This document shows, in pieces, positions 25,843-33,904 of a stretch of DNA of 64,000 nt. How positions within the stretch are numbered: the stretch's first letter is position 1; each line of letters starts with the position of its first letter. The translations under genes and the position numbers were made by a program. The DNA lies in the NCBI GenBank assembly GCA_018649885.1, contig JABIHA010000075.1, positions 24,345 to 88,344 on the forward strand. The letters run 5' to 3'. Below the pieces are notes generated by a model. It saw nothing but the letters and a program-made list of their open reading frames with translations, did not search any database and was not told the DNA's origin. The stretch is from Bacteriovoracaceae bacterium (GTDB lineage: Bacteria > Bdellovibrionota > Bacteriovoracia > Bacteriovoracales > Bacteriovoracaceae).

Positions 25843-26498
25843 TTTAACTTTCCTAAAATATAAAATGTATGGGAGTCATTTATCTCTACAACACGATTCT
25901 CTCTGGGCAAAAAACCGCCTATTTCTTCTACTTCAACACCACAATTTCTTAGCTTTTCTAAGATGATATTGGGGTCAAACCAAAGGTGAGCATCTTCAGG
26001 AGTGAGCTCTCCCGATGTAAATTTATTCCAATTTTGGTTTTTAGTTGTAAAAAAAATCGTTCCCCCCTGACCTAGTAAACTTACAAGCCCGGTCAAAGCG
26101 GTATCAATATTAAGACCACAGTTTTGAAGAACTCCAATGGAAGTCACTAAATCAAATTTCTGGTCAATTAAATCGGTCTCAAAATTACCCGTCAATATTT
26201 CAACTCTTTTGTCATCCAAAAATTTTTCACGACAAAACTCTGCCAAATCAACACATACATCTATTCCAACAATATTTTGACAATGAGATGCATTCAACAC
26301 AAGATCAATAAAGCTACCTGTTCCGCAACCAACATCAACCCATGAGTTTGTATCACTCCAGTTAACTTTCTCAATCCCCAGTTTAAATCTATTGAGCATT
26401 CCCTCTCGAGATCCCCACTTTACTTTTTTGTGCTCATCTTTTTCAGAGAAGCTTTCCTGGTAATCAAGTCCTACATCTTTTGGCGAATTATGACTCAT
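25839..26498 (-). CDS. SAM-dependent methyltransferase (class I)
   Basis: 219 residues with a clear SAM-binding motif I, WVDVGCGTGSFIDL (near residue 52), the acidic VGIDV in motif II and the DLVTSIGVLQN loop. Overlaps PseG-like upstream by 11 bases and the amidohydrolase downstream by 4, so expression is coupled. O- or N-methylation of a nonulosonic acid or its precursor is the likely function, since methylated pseudaminic and legionaminic derivatives are known. Substrate not determinable. Confidence 0.85.
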   Translation of the reverse strand: MSHNSPKDVGLDYQESFSEKDEHKKVKWGSREGMLNRFKLGIEKVNWSDTNSWVDVGCGTGSFIDLVLNASHCQNIVGIDVCVDLAEFCREKFLDDKRVEILTGNFETDLIDQKFDLVTSIGVLQNCGLNIDTALTGLVSLLGQGGTIFFTTKNQNWNKFTSGELTPEDAHLWFDPNIILEKLRNCGVEVEEIGGFLPRENRVVEINDSHTFYILGKLK

Positions 26499-27501
26499 TA
26501 AAAAAGCTCCTAAAATAATTCACTATTCGTTCTTTATTCTCAATTAAGTTAACTGTTTTAAAACCATGGTAGTCTTCCAAATTACTGGCAAACTTCTTTA
26601 CATTTTCTAAAATCTCATTTGAGTCTAATTGATCTTGCTCTCCCAAATTAGAACCAATTCCAAGTTCTGCAATGGCCCTGGCATTATAAATTTGGTCTTT
26701 TGATTGCACCAATACCATCATTGGCACTCCTAAAAAATACAACTCATTGCATGTTGTCCCACCGCTTGTGATTGCAAAATGACTAGATTGAAAAATTTCT
26801 AAAAGATTATCAGGACAATGGTAAATATTGGAATTTTCAGGAACTACTTCCAAAACATTTTTAACTTTTTCGCTATCGACCAATGGCCCATAGATCAAAT
26901 TAATAGATTTTACACATTCAATTTCATTGATAATCAGTGCAATTTTTTGGGTCCAATCATCAGGGTCTGATGCTCCCATAGTAATTGAAATTGAAAAATC
27001 TTTTGAAACTTTTCTGCCAACTCTTTTCACTGCTTCAAACTCACTTCGAAGCAGTAAGAACTCAGGGCCTATCATGCTATTTTCTTTGAGTTTTTCATTA
27101 TAGGGAATACTAAATGCAGAAATACTTGAATTAATAATTCCTGTAAGATTCCAATCATTTTTTTCACCGTAGTCATCAAAGGCCAAGCAGGTAAAATTAG
27201 AGTTCTTTAAATCGTCCAATATATTCTTATCGTATTGATAGGTGTCAAATACCACAATTTTTGACTCTTCATTTTGATATTCACTCAAGGAGTTTTTTAT
27301 AGAATCTTCTAGTATTTTAAATTTGTAATTTGGATAAAGCCTTGTGAAGTTTTCCTGTGATTTACTAGAAATTACAAAAAGACACCCAATCCCTTCATCT
27401 TCTAAGACATTTGCAAAGTTAATGCATCTATTTAAGTGGCCTAATCCAATATCAAGGTACCCATCGCATCGAAAAAAAACCTTGGGTTCAATTGAACTCA
27501 C
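26488..27501 (-). CDS. pseG: PseG-like UDP-sugar hydrolase
   Basis: GT-B-fold protein of 337 residues resembling PseG, which removes UDP from the diacetamido-trideoxy sugar before PseI/NeuB condensation. The N-terminus FRCDGYLDIGLGHLNRC carries the conserved GxGHxxRC with the proposed catalytic His. A C-terminal nucleotide-binding region contains ITSGGTTCNELYFLGVPM (near residue 240). The start is GTG 27501, overlapping the synthase stop (TAGTG), preceded by GGAGG. Coupling to a NeuB-family synthase and closeness to pseB/pseC support the role. Confidence 0.82.
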   Translation of the reverse strand: MSSIEPKVFFRCDGYLDIGLGHLNRCINFANVLEDEGIGCLFVISSKSQENFTRLYPNYKFKILEDSIKNSLSEYQNEESKIVVFDTYQYDKNILDDLKNSNFTCLAFDDYGEKNDWNLTGIINSSISAFSIPYNEKLKENSMIGPEFLLLRSEFEAVKRVGRKVSKDFSISITMGASDPDDWTQKIALIINEIECVKSINLIYGPLVDSEKVKNVLEVVPENSNIYHCPDNLLEIFQSSHFAITSGGTTCNELYFLGVPMMVLVQSKDQIYNARAIAELGIGSNLGEQDQLDSNEILENVKKFASNLEDYHGFKTVNLIENKERIVNYFRSFFNES

Positions 27502-28559
27502 TAATCCTCCAGATGCTCAATTAGAATAGGTGTATCTCTTGCAACTTTTGTCTTTAATTTTTTTCCTAGTAAGCTTGGAATATTTTTTGCCTTAAGGCCT
27601 GTTCCAGGTCTTTTTAATGACAAGTCTTCTCTTGAAACGATATGACCTACTTCCAAATTTTTCACAGCTACAACTGAACGGCGAAAAAGCATTCTCGTTT
27701 CCATTTCAGTTTTAGAGGGAGCTATTTTACTAATACCTCTCATTGTTTCTGCTTCTCTGACTTGAGAAACTAGAGCTTTTAGCTCTTGTGGATCAGCTGA
27801 AAGAGAATGGTCTGGACCCGCAAGGCCTTTATCAAGAGTAAAATGTTTCTCTAGAATACATGCCCCCAAACCTGCTGCTATAGTGCAAGCGAGAATTCCC
27901 TCTGTGTGATCAGAATATCCTACTAAGCATCCAAAACGCTCTTTCAAGGTTTGAAGTCTTGAAAGGTTCGCCTCATCATTTGGAGTGGGATAAACCGAAA
28001 CACAATGGAGTATACAATGTTGTTCAACTCCGTGATTTTTTAATATTTCAAGTGCATCAGCTACTTCATCTTCATCTGCCATACCTGTTGATAAAATCAT
28101 TGGCATCTTCTTACTCGCCACATATTCAATTAATGGCAGGTTGATAAGATCTTCTGAGCTTAGTTTAAAACATGTTATACCTGACTCCATGGCAATATCA
28201 GTGCTAAGTGGGTCTGCTACAGAGGTCATGGGAACGAGCCCAAGTTTCCTGCTGTATTCAAATAGCTCTTTATGCCAGCTAGCCGGCAGCTCAAGCCTTT
28301 TGAACATCTCATACATATTTTCTTTTACAATTTTTCCATCATTTGTGTACTCATACTCAAGATCTTTATCCGCCATAAATTCTTCAGCTCGAAAGCTTTG
28401 AAATTTCACACAATCAGCACCTGCTTCAAGTGCTGAGTCAATTGTCTTTTTTGCAATTTCAAGAGAACCATTATGGTTCACCCCAATTTCTGCAATAATA
28501 AAAGTAGGATGGCCTTCACCAATCTCCACATTATCTATTTTAAAACTATTAGTGCTCAT
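27501..28559 (-). CDS. neuB: Nonulosonic acid synthase (NeuB/PseI family) with SAF domain
   Basis: Condenses PEP with a six-carbon amino sugar to give a nine-carbon acid. The barrel domain has FIIAEIGVNHNGS (near residue 20), DCVKFQSF, HCVSVYPTP, VGYSDHTEG and LEKHFTLD. A SAF domain follows from about residue 290 (RRSVVAVKNL, LKRPGTGL). Length 352 is normal. Signatures look closer to NeuB/LegI than to classical PseI, although PseG-like and pseB/pseC genes are adjacent. The product may therefore be pseudaminic, legionaminic or a variant acid. ATGA overlap with the WbqC-like gene upstream. Confidence 0.92.
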   Translation of the reverse strand: MSTNSFKIDNVEIGEGHPTFIIAEIGVNHNGSLEIAKKTIDSALEAGADCVKFQSFRAEEFMADKDLEYEYTNDGKIVKENMYEMFKRLELPASWHKELFEYSRKLGLVPMTSVADPLSTDIAMESGITCFKLSSEDLINLPLIEYVASKKMPMILSTGMADEDEVADALEILKNHGVEQHCILHCVSVYPTPNDEANLSRLQTLKERFGCLVGYSDHTEGILACTIAAGLGACILEKHFTLDKGLAGPDHSLSADPQELKALVSQVREAETMRGISKIAPSKTEMETRMLFRRSVVAVKNLEVGHIVSREDLSLKRPGTGLKAKNIPSLLGKKLKTKVARDTPILIEHLED

Positions 28560-29287
28560 AAGTTCTCTTTGCTGATGTTATTTGAAAAACAAATCTCTTT
28601 TGCATCAGGGCCATGATTGAATAATAGATCAACAAAGGCCATGTGTGAGAGAAACTCTCCAAAACGCTGTTCATATTCAGGGTGGTTGTAATCTTGAAAA
28701 ACGACCTTCATATTCTCATTTTTAAATGAATCAACATCAATATAATCTTGGCCATGGCAACCAGTGAAAACAATATCTGCATTGAATCGCTTTCCATGCT
28801 CCAAGACTAAGTCAGACTTTGATTCTACAAAATCTTGCTCTGAGCCCATAACAATCTCAGCAGTTATATCAAACCAACTGAAGAGCTGCTTTAAAACAGC
28901 TAAATTCAAATCACTTAGTCTCTCCCACTTATTTTCAAGGTAGAGCCATTCGAAAAACTGCTTATAATCTTTAAAAAATCTAGATTTGCCGTAAGCCATC
29001 TTTAGGGATTGCAAATGAACGGTAGGCCACCTTTTCTTCTCTTGAAGGTTTTCTTGGTCTACTATCAAAATTTCATTCAGCTTATTTGAACTAGAGTTCT
29101 TGAGGTCTACTGGCACAGTTAACCAAAGTGGCTTTCCCTGAGGAGATTTTATTTTGTTCCGGTTATTCCAGTCCCCACTCAAATATTGAACATCATCCAT
29201 GTAGATAAAAATATCTGCCATCTTGGCCTTATGAATGAGTCCCAACCAAGGAAGATAGACAGGTTGGTGGCCCGAAACAACTTTCAT
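28556..29287 (-). CDS. WbqC-like family protein
   Basis: 243 residues, with the family signature SGHQPVYLPWLGLIHKA at the N-terminus, then DIFIYMDDVQY and a basic NNRNKIKSP. WbqC proteins are found in O-antigen and nonulosonic-acid loci; the catalytic role is unproven, with acyl or aminoacyl transfer to an amino sugar proposed. ATG 29287 with CGGAGA seven bases before is the preferred start. An in-frame TTG at 29302 would place the ribosome binding site inside the gene. First gene of the minus-strand half of the divergent pse-type locus. Confidence 0.82.
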   Translation of the reverse strand: MKVVSGHQPVYLPWLGLIHKAKMADIFIYMDDVQYLSGDWNNRNKIKSPQGKPLWLTVPVDLKNSSSNKLNEILIVDQENLQEKKRWPTVHLQSLKMAYGKSRFFKDYKQFFEWLYLENKWERLSDLNLAVLKQLFSWFDITAEIVMGSEQDFVESKSDLVLEHGKRFNADIVFTGCHGQDYIDVDSFKNENMKVVFQDYNHPEYEQRFGEFLSHMAFVDLLFNHGPDAKEICFSNNISKENL

Positions 29288-29311
29288 CGCAAATCTCCGC
29301 AACGCAATAAA

Positions 29312-29340
29312 TGGTCATTATCCATGAAAAAGGATACTAT
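29312..29340 (+). promoter_or_regulatory. Promoter of the pseB-pseC-flippase operon
   Basis: TGGTCA (29312-29317), 17-base spacer, TACTAT (29335-29340), about 91 bases before ATG 29432. It closely matches the promoter at 21765. The leader between it and pseB is 80-90 bases long and otherwise featureless. Confidence 0.5.
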
Positions 29341-29431
29341 TTAAGACAAATAATTCTCTATGAGAAAAGAAGTCTATATTGTATATTTACCTTCTTAATA
29401 TCTACAAGGAAAGCCCTCTGGGGAGCGTTTT

Positions 29432-30442
29432 ATGTTAAATGGAAGATCTATTTTAATCACCGGTGGATCGGGCTCGTTTGGAAAAAAGTTTGTTGACCAT
29501 GTCGTCCACAATTATCCAAATATTTCGCGATTAGTAATTTATTCTCGAGATGAGCTTAAACAATTTGAGATGGCCCAACTATACCCGCCTGAGAAATATC
29601 CATTTATCAGATTCTTCCTAGGTGATGTAAGGGACAGAGACAGACTGACTCGCGCATGTGAAGGAATAGACCTCATTGTACACGCCGCAGCTTTAAAGCA
29701 AGTGCCTGCTGCTGAGTACAACCCAATGGAATTTATCAAAACAAATGTACTTGGAGCAGAAAATTTAATTGAGGCCTGTTTTAAAAATGGGGTCAAAGAC
29801 CTTATCGCTCTTTCTACAGATAAAGCCGCAGCACCTGTAAACCTCTACGGGGCCACCAAACTATGCTCAGATAAGCTTTTTGTTGCAGCAAATAATATGA
29901 AAGGCTCAAGAGAGATCAAATTTTCTGTCGTCAGATATGGCAATGTTTTAGGATCACGTGGTTCTGTTGTTCCATTTTTTCTTAACAAAAGAGATTCTGG
30001 AGTCATACCCATTACTGACCCAGAAATGACAAGATTCACGATTAATCTGTCTGAGGCAGTAGAGTTTGTAATACAAAGCTTTAAGAGATATTCGGGTGGA
30101 GAAATCTTCATCCCCAAACTCCCATCATACAAGATCACTGATCTCGCTGAGGCCATAGCCCCAAAATGTGAAGTCAAAAATGTTGGCATCAGACCTGGTG
30201 AGAAAATCCATGAAGAAATGATTACACTAATGGATTCACCTAACACACTTGAATTCGATGACTATTTTGCAATTCTTCCCCCTGGCCCCATGTGGGACAA
30301 GGATGAATATATGAAAAAGCATGGGGCTAAACCTTGTGAGCCCGGCTTTTACTATCACTCAGGCAATAACACTAGCTGGCTAACTGTAGAAGAAATTAGA
30401 AAGCACGTTAAAGATCACGTGGACCCGAATTTCACAGTCTAA
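29432..30442 (+). CDS. pseB: UDP-N-acetylglucosamine 4,6-dehydratase (inverting), PseB
   Basis: First enzyme of pseudaminic acid synthesis: UDP-GlcNAc to UDP-2-acetamido-2,6-dideoxy-arabino-hex-4-ulose. Short-chain dehydrogenase of 336 residues with ILITGGSGSFGKKF (NADP-binding), SRDELKQFEM, HAAALKQVPAAEYNP and an active-site region STDKAAAPVNLYGATK (Tyr/Lys pair; Asp-Lys instead of the usual Ser), all characteristic of PseB. GGGGAG lies seven bases before ATG 29432. Followed after 18 bases by pseC. Confidence 0.94.
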   Translation: MLNGRSILITGGSGSFGKKFVDHVVHNYPNISRLVIYSRDELKQFEMAQLYPPEKYPFIRFFLGDVRDRDRLTRACEGIDLIVHAAALKQVPAAEYNPMEFIKTNVLGAENLIEACFKNGVKDLIALSTDKAAAPVNLYGATKLCSDKLFVAANNMKGSREIKFSVVRYGNVLGSRGSVVPFFLNKRDSGVIPITDPEMTRFTINLSEAVEFVIQSFKRYSGGEIFIPKLPSYKITDLAEAIAPKCEVKNVGIRPGEKIHEEMITLMDSPNTLEFDDYFAILPPGPMWDKDEYMKKHGAKPCEPGFYYHSGNNTSWLTVEEIRKHVKDHVDPNFTV

Positions 30443-30460
30443 CCATTTGAGAGAGCAAGC

Positions 30461-31600
30461 GTGGACCCAATCCCCTACGGAAAACACACAATTGAGCAAG
30501 CTGATATAGATGCAGTTGTGGACGCCCTTAAATCAGGGTGGATTACTCAAGGGCCTACCGTCTTAGAGTTTGAAAAGCAATTTGCTGAATATGTGGGAGC
30601 TAAATATGCTGTTTCAACTACAAGTGGAACTACTGCTCTACACCTTTGTGCCAAAGTTTTAGAAGCTGGTCCAAATGATACCTACCTTTGTTCTCCACTA
30701 ACCTTTGTGGCCTCTTCAAATGCTATCCTTTACGAGAGTGGAAATGTTGAGCTAGTTGATATTTGCCCTAAGACTTACACAATGGATATTGACCGTGCTG
30801 AAAAAATAATTGAAAGCTCTCCCGGAAAATACACAGGCCTTGTAATTACTGATTATGCTGGTAGACCCGCAGATCGAGAAAGAGTCAGTAAACTCTGCGA
30901 GAAATACCAGTTAAAAGTTATATACGATGCCTGCCACTCACTGGGAGCAAGATATACTGACTCTTCATCAAATACCCATATTGTAGGAAGCTGTGCCTAT
31001 GGTGGGATAAATGCTTTTTCCTTTCATCCAGTTAAACATATCACCACCTGTGAAGGCGGAATGATAACCACAAACGATAAAAAAATTTACAAGCGCCTTC
31101 AGCTATTAAAAACTCATGGCATTGTTAAAAACCACAATAATACTAGTACACCGTGGGTCCAAGAGATGGTTGAGCTAGGCTATAACTATAGACTTCCAGA
31201 TATTTTAGCAGCCCTAGGAATTTCTCAGCTAAAAAGGGCCGAGGAATCTTTAGACAAAAGACTTGAAATTGCCGCTTACTACGATCGAGAGCTTAGTGAG
31301 CTTGAAATTGAACTTCCCCACCGCGATGCCAGCTTTAAACACGGCTTCCACCTATATGCGATCCAAAGTGACCAAAGAGACCAGCTCTACACTCACTTAC
31401 GTGCAAATAATGTAGGGGTGCAAGTGCACTACGTACCCGTTCATCAAATGCCCTATTATATTGAATATTTTGGAAAGAAACTTGAATTCCCCAACACTGA
31501 TAGCTTTTACCAGCGCTGCTTAAGTCTTCCCATCTATCCAACGCTTAAAAGAGAAGAACAAGATTACGTCATTCAAAAAATAAAAGAATTTTTTAACTAA
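30461..31600 (+). CDS. pseC: UDP-4-amino-4,6-dideoxy-GlcNAc-type aminotransferase, PseC
   Basis: PLP-dependent aminotransferase of 379 residues acting on the PseB product at C4. N-terminal PYGKHTIEQADIDAV and SGWITQGP are typical of PseC. The PLP lysine is in FSFHPVKHITTCEGGM (near residue 190), after YDACHSLGARY. Start GTG 30461 with GAGAG upstream. A PseH acetyltransferase does not follow; the GNAT at 15798 is a candidate. Confidence 0.93.
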   Translation: MDPIPYGKHTIEQADIDAVVDALKSGWITQGPTVLEFEKQFAEYVGAKYAVSTTSGTTALHLCAKVLEAGPNDTYLCSPLTFVASSNAILYESGNVELVDICPKTYTMDIDRAEKIIESSPGKYTGLVITDYAGRPADRERVSKLCEKYQLKVIYDACHSLGARYTDSSSNTHIVGSCAYGGINAFSFHPVKHITTCEGGMITTNDKKIYKRLQLLKTHGIVKNHNNTSTPWVQEMVELGYNYRLPDILAALGISQLKRAEESLDKRLEIAAYYDRELSELEIELPHRDASFKHGFHLYAIQSDQRDQLYTHLRANNVGVQVHYVPVHQMPYYIEYFGKKLEFPNTDSFYQRCLSLPIYPTLKREEQDYVIQKIKEFFN

Positions 31601-31687
31601 GAGATAGTCATACAAAAAGTTATTGAATCACTTACTAAAATAAGCTTCTTCTTTAAAGTTTTAGGGAGAGCAAAAATATCAATTCTA

Positions 31688-33415
31688 TTGTTATGCTCGC
31701 TGATCATAGGACTTTTAGAAGTATTTGGGGTTAGTTTAATCGTCCCCTTTGTATCTGTACTCAATAATCCCGATTCAATTAATAGTTCAAAATATATGAG
31801 GATGCTCTACAGTATTGCTGGATCAGATAGCACCGTAAACTTCATCGTAGATTTGGGACTATTAATTATTGTTGTCTTGCTATTAAAAAATAGTTTCACC
31901 ATGTTAGTAAGATATATTAATTTTAAATTTTCGTTTACAGCACAGCATATTTTTTCAAGAGATCTCTATAATTCCTATCTAAAGAAAAACTACCTACAAC
32001 ATGTTCAACTCGAAAGCTCTACGCTTTTAAGAAATGTCACAAGTATTACGGGCTCCCTTGTAAATGGTATAATGATTCCAAGCCTCATGGTTTTAACTGA
32101 TTTAATTATTATGACCTCTTTGGTCATCATGCTCTTGTATATAAATCCAGAGATCACCCTCTACCTCACTCTGGGAGCTGGGACAGTATTATTTGGAATT
32201 GTATTCTTCACAAAAAAAGTTACAAACAACCTGGGAACCCAAAAAGAGAGACTAAGCCTAAAAATGTATAAAGTTCTCTCTGAGTCTTTTAAGGGAATTA
32301 AGGATATAAAGGTTTTTAATAAAGAAAGATTATTTTCAGAAGAGTACGAAGAGCAAAGTGAGCAGATGATAAAAGTTGATACTGGATTCAATACTCTTAG
32401 TATCTTCCCCCCTTACTTAATCGAGTTTATAGGAATTGCTTCAATTATTCTTGCTGTCAGATTTCTTTTGTTATCTGGCACAAGTATTAAAGAGATTCTC
32501 CCTCTTGTGACATTCTATGTTATGGCTGCATACAGAATGCTACCGATTCTATCAAGATTCCCTGGAAATATTCACTTACTAAAATTTTACTCTTTTGCAC
32601 TCGATATTATCTACCGAGACCTGAGAGATCTTTTTACAAACAAGAACACATTCAAAAAAGATTCCTCGCATACTGAAAATCCAATAACTTTCAATAAAAA
32701 TATTTCTATTGAATCACTCAAATTCAAATATCCAACAAGAGAAGATCAAGCCCTTGGAGATGTTTCGCTTGAAATTCCCTATTGTAAGACGGTCGCCTTT
32801 ATTGGGAGGTCTGGATCTGGAAAGACTACTCTTGTAGATCTTTTAATGGGCCTTTTCCCCGCCGATAGTGGAAAAATTAAATTAGATGGAGTTGAACTAA
32901 CTGACCATAGCCTATTTCGTGATCTTATCGGATATGTCCCGCAAAATATCTTCCTCCTCGATGACACCATTGCTAGAAATATTGCGTTTACAACGGGACA
33001 TGAGCAAATCGATAGAGAAAAAGTTAGTATTGCGCTAAAGCTAGCACAGCTCGATGAACTAGTTTCAACTCTTCCTAAAGGTATCGACACCTACGTGGGG
33101 GAAAATGGTGTGCAAATCTCTGGTGGACAAAGGCAGAGAATAGGAATCGCTAGAGCTCTGTACAAAGATCCTGCGTTACTTGTCTTTGATGAGGCCACTT
33201 CATCACTGGACAATGAAACAGAAGCAGAGATCATGGATTCAATTTATTCACTGGGAAAATCTAAAACGATTTTAATCGTTGCTCATCGGCTATCAACAAT
33301 TAAAAACTGTGACATTATTTATCTTATGGGATCGGGGAAAGTTCTTGATACCGGAAAATTTGATGAGCTTTCAAAGAAGCACCCTGATTTTTTTAAGTTA
33401 GAAAATCAAGTTTAG
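31688..33415 (+). CDS. ABC exporter/flippase (permease-ATPase half transporter)
   Basis: MsbA/PglK-type protein that flips lipid-linked glycans across the inner membrane. Five to six transmembrane segments occupy residues 1-280. The ATPase has Walker A GRSGSGKTTL (near 373), signature SGGQRQRIGIARAL (near 477) and Walker B LLVFDEATSSLD. Coordinates use the first canonical start, TTG 31688, but the open frame continues upstream without ATG/GTG/TTG to the pseC stop. The extra residues (from 31610) look like a normal PglK N-terminus, so initiation at AUA 31610 behind AAGAG (31599-31603) is likely. Same operon as pseBC. Confidence 0.88.
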   Translation: MLCSLIIGLLEVFGVSLIVPFVSVLNNPDSINSSKYMRMLYSIAGSDSTVNFIVDLGLLIIVVLLLKNSFTMLVRYINFKFSFTAQHIFSRDLYNSYLKKNYLQHVQLESSTLLRNVTSITGSLVNGIMIPSLMVLTDLIIMTSLVIMLLYINPEITLYLTLGAGTVLFGIVFFTKKVTNNLGTQKERLSLKMYKVLSESFKGIKDIKVFNKERLFSEEYEEQSEQMIKVDTGFNTLSIFPPYLIEFIGIASIILAVRFLLLSGTSIKEILPLVTFYVMAAYRMLPILSRFPGNIHLLKFYSFALDIIYRDLRDLFTNKNTFKKDSSHTENPITFNKNISIESLKFKYPTREDQALGDVSLEIPYCKTVAFIGRSGSGKTTLVDLLMGLFPADSGKIKLDGVELTDHSLFRDLIGYVPQNIFLLDDTIARNIAFTTGHEQIDREKVSIALKLAQLDELVSTLPKGIDTYVGENGVQISGGQRQRIGIARALYKDPALLVFDEATSSLDNETEAEIMDSIYSLGKSKTILIVAHRLSTIKNCDIIYLMGSGKVLDTGKFDELSKKHPDFFKLENQV

Positions 33416-33421
33416 GACCAT

Positions 33422-33904
33422 TTACTTTTTTGCCACAAAAAATATGTCATCGCCTTTTTCTTCCCATTTAGTAACCTTAGAAAAACCACTTTCTTTAATG
33501 ATTTTTTCTAGAAAAGGCTTATCAAAAACTGATTTAACTTCATTTTTAGAACCAAGTAATGTTTCTACAAAACTTCCACAATCTGCATTTCTTTGATAGT
33601 TCGTTGAAATATGGTGAAAGTCTGGAGCTTTTATCTTCAAAACACCAGTCGGATTTAGAGCACAATTTAAGGTAGTTAAAAATTCATTTAAATGAAGATG
33701 GGAGACACGCTGTAAAACATCAACAGCATAAATTTCATCAAATTGAGAAACCTGATCTATTGAGCCAATTTCTTCAAGTCCGGCACTGCTATACCCAGGA
33801 GCCACGTCACTACTTACATAGCCCAAGCTATGCCCATTTTTCTCAATATCTAGTATTTTTTTATTCTTCTTTTGAACCATAATCCATGTCAAAAACGGCT
33901 TCAC
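33422..33904 (-). CDS. Degenerate SAM methyltransferase-like protein
   Basis: 160 residues with the C-terminal two thirds resembling COG4627-type methyltransferases (YAVDVLQRVSHLHLNEFL, LNPTGVLKIKAPDFHHIS). The expected glycine-rich motif I is replaced by ILDIEKNGHSLG, so SAM binding is doubtful. It begins inside the radical SAM gene: GTG 33904 gives a 44-base overlap; ATG 33880 (20-base overlap, 152 residues) may be the real start. It could be an accessory subunit of the adjacent radical SAM enzyme or a decaying enzyme. It nearly abuts the convergent flippase gene (6-base gap). Confidence 0.6.
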   Translation of the reverse strand: MKPFLTWIMVQKKNKKILDIEKNGHSLGYVSSDVAPGYSSAGLEEIGSIDQVSQFDEIYAVDVLQRVSHLHLNEFLTTLNCALNPTGVLKIKAPDFHHISTNYQRNADCGSFVETLLGSKNEVKSVFDKPFLEKIIKESGFSKVTKWEEKGDDIFFVAKK

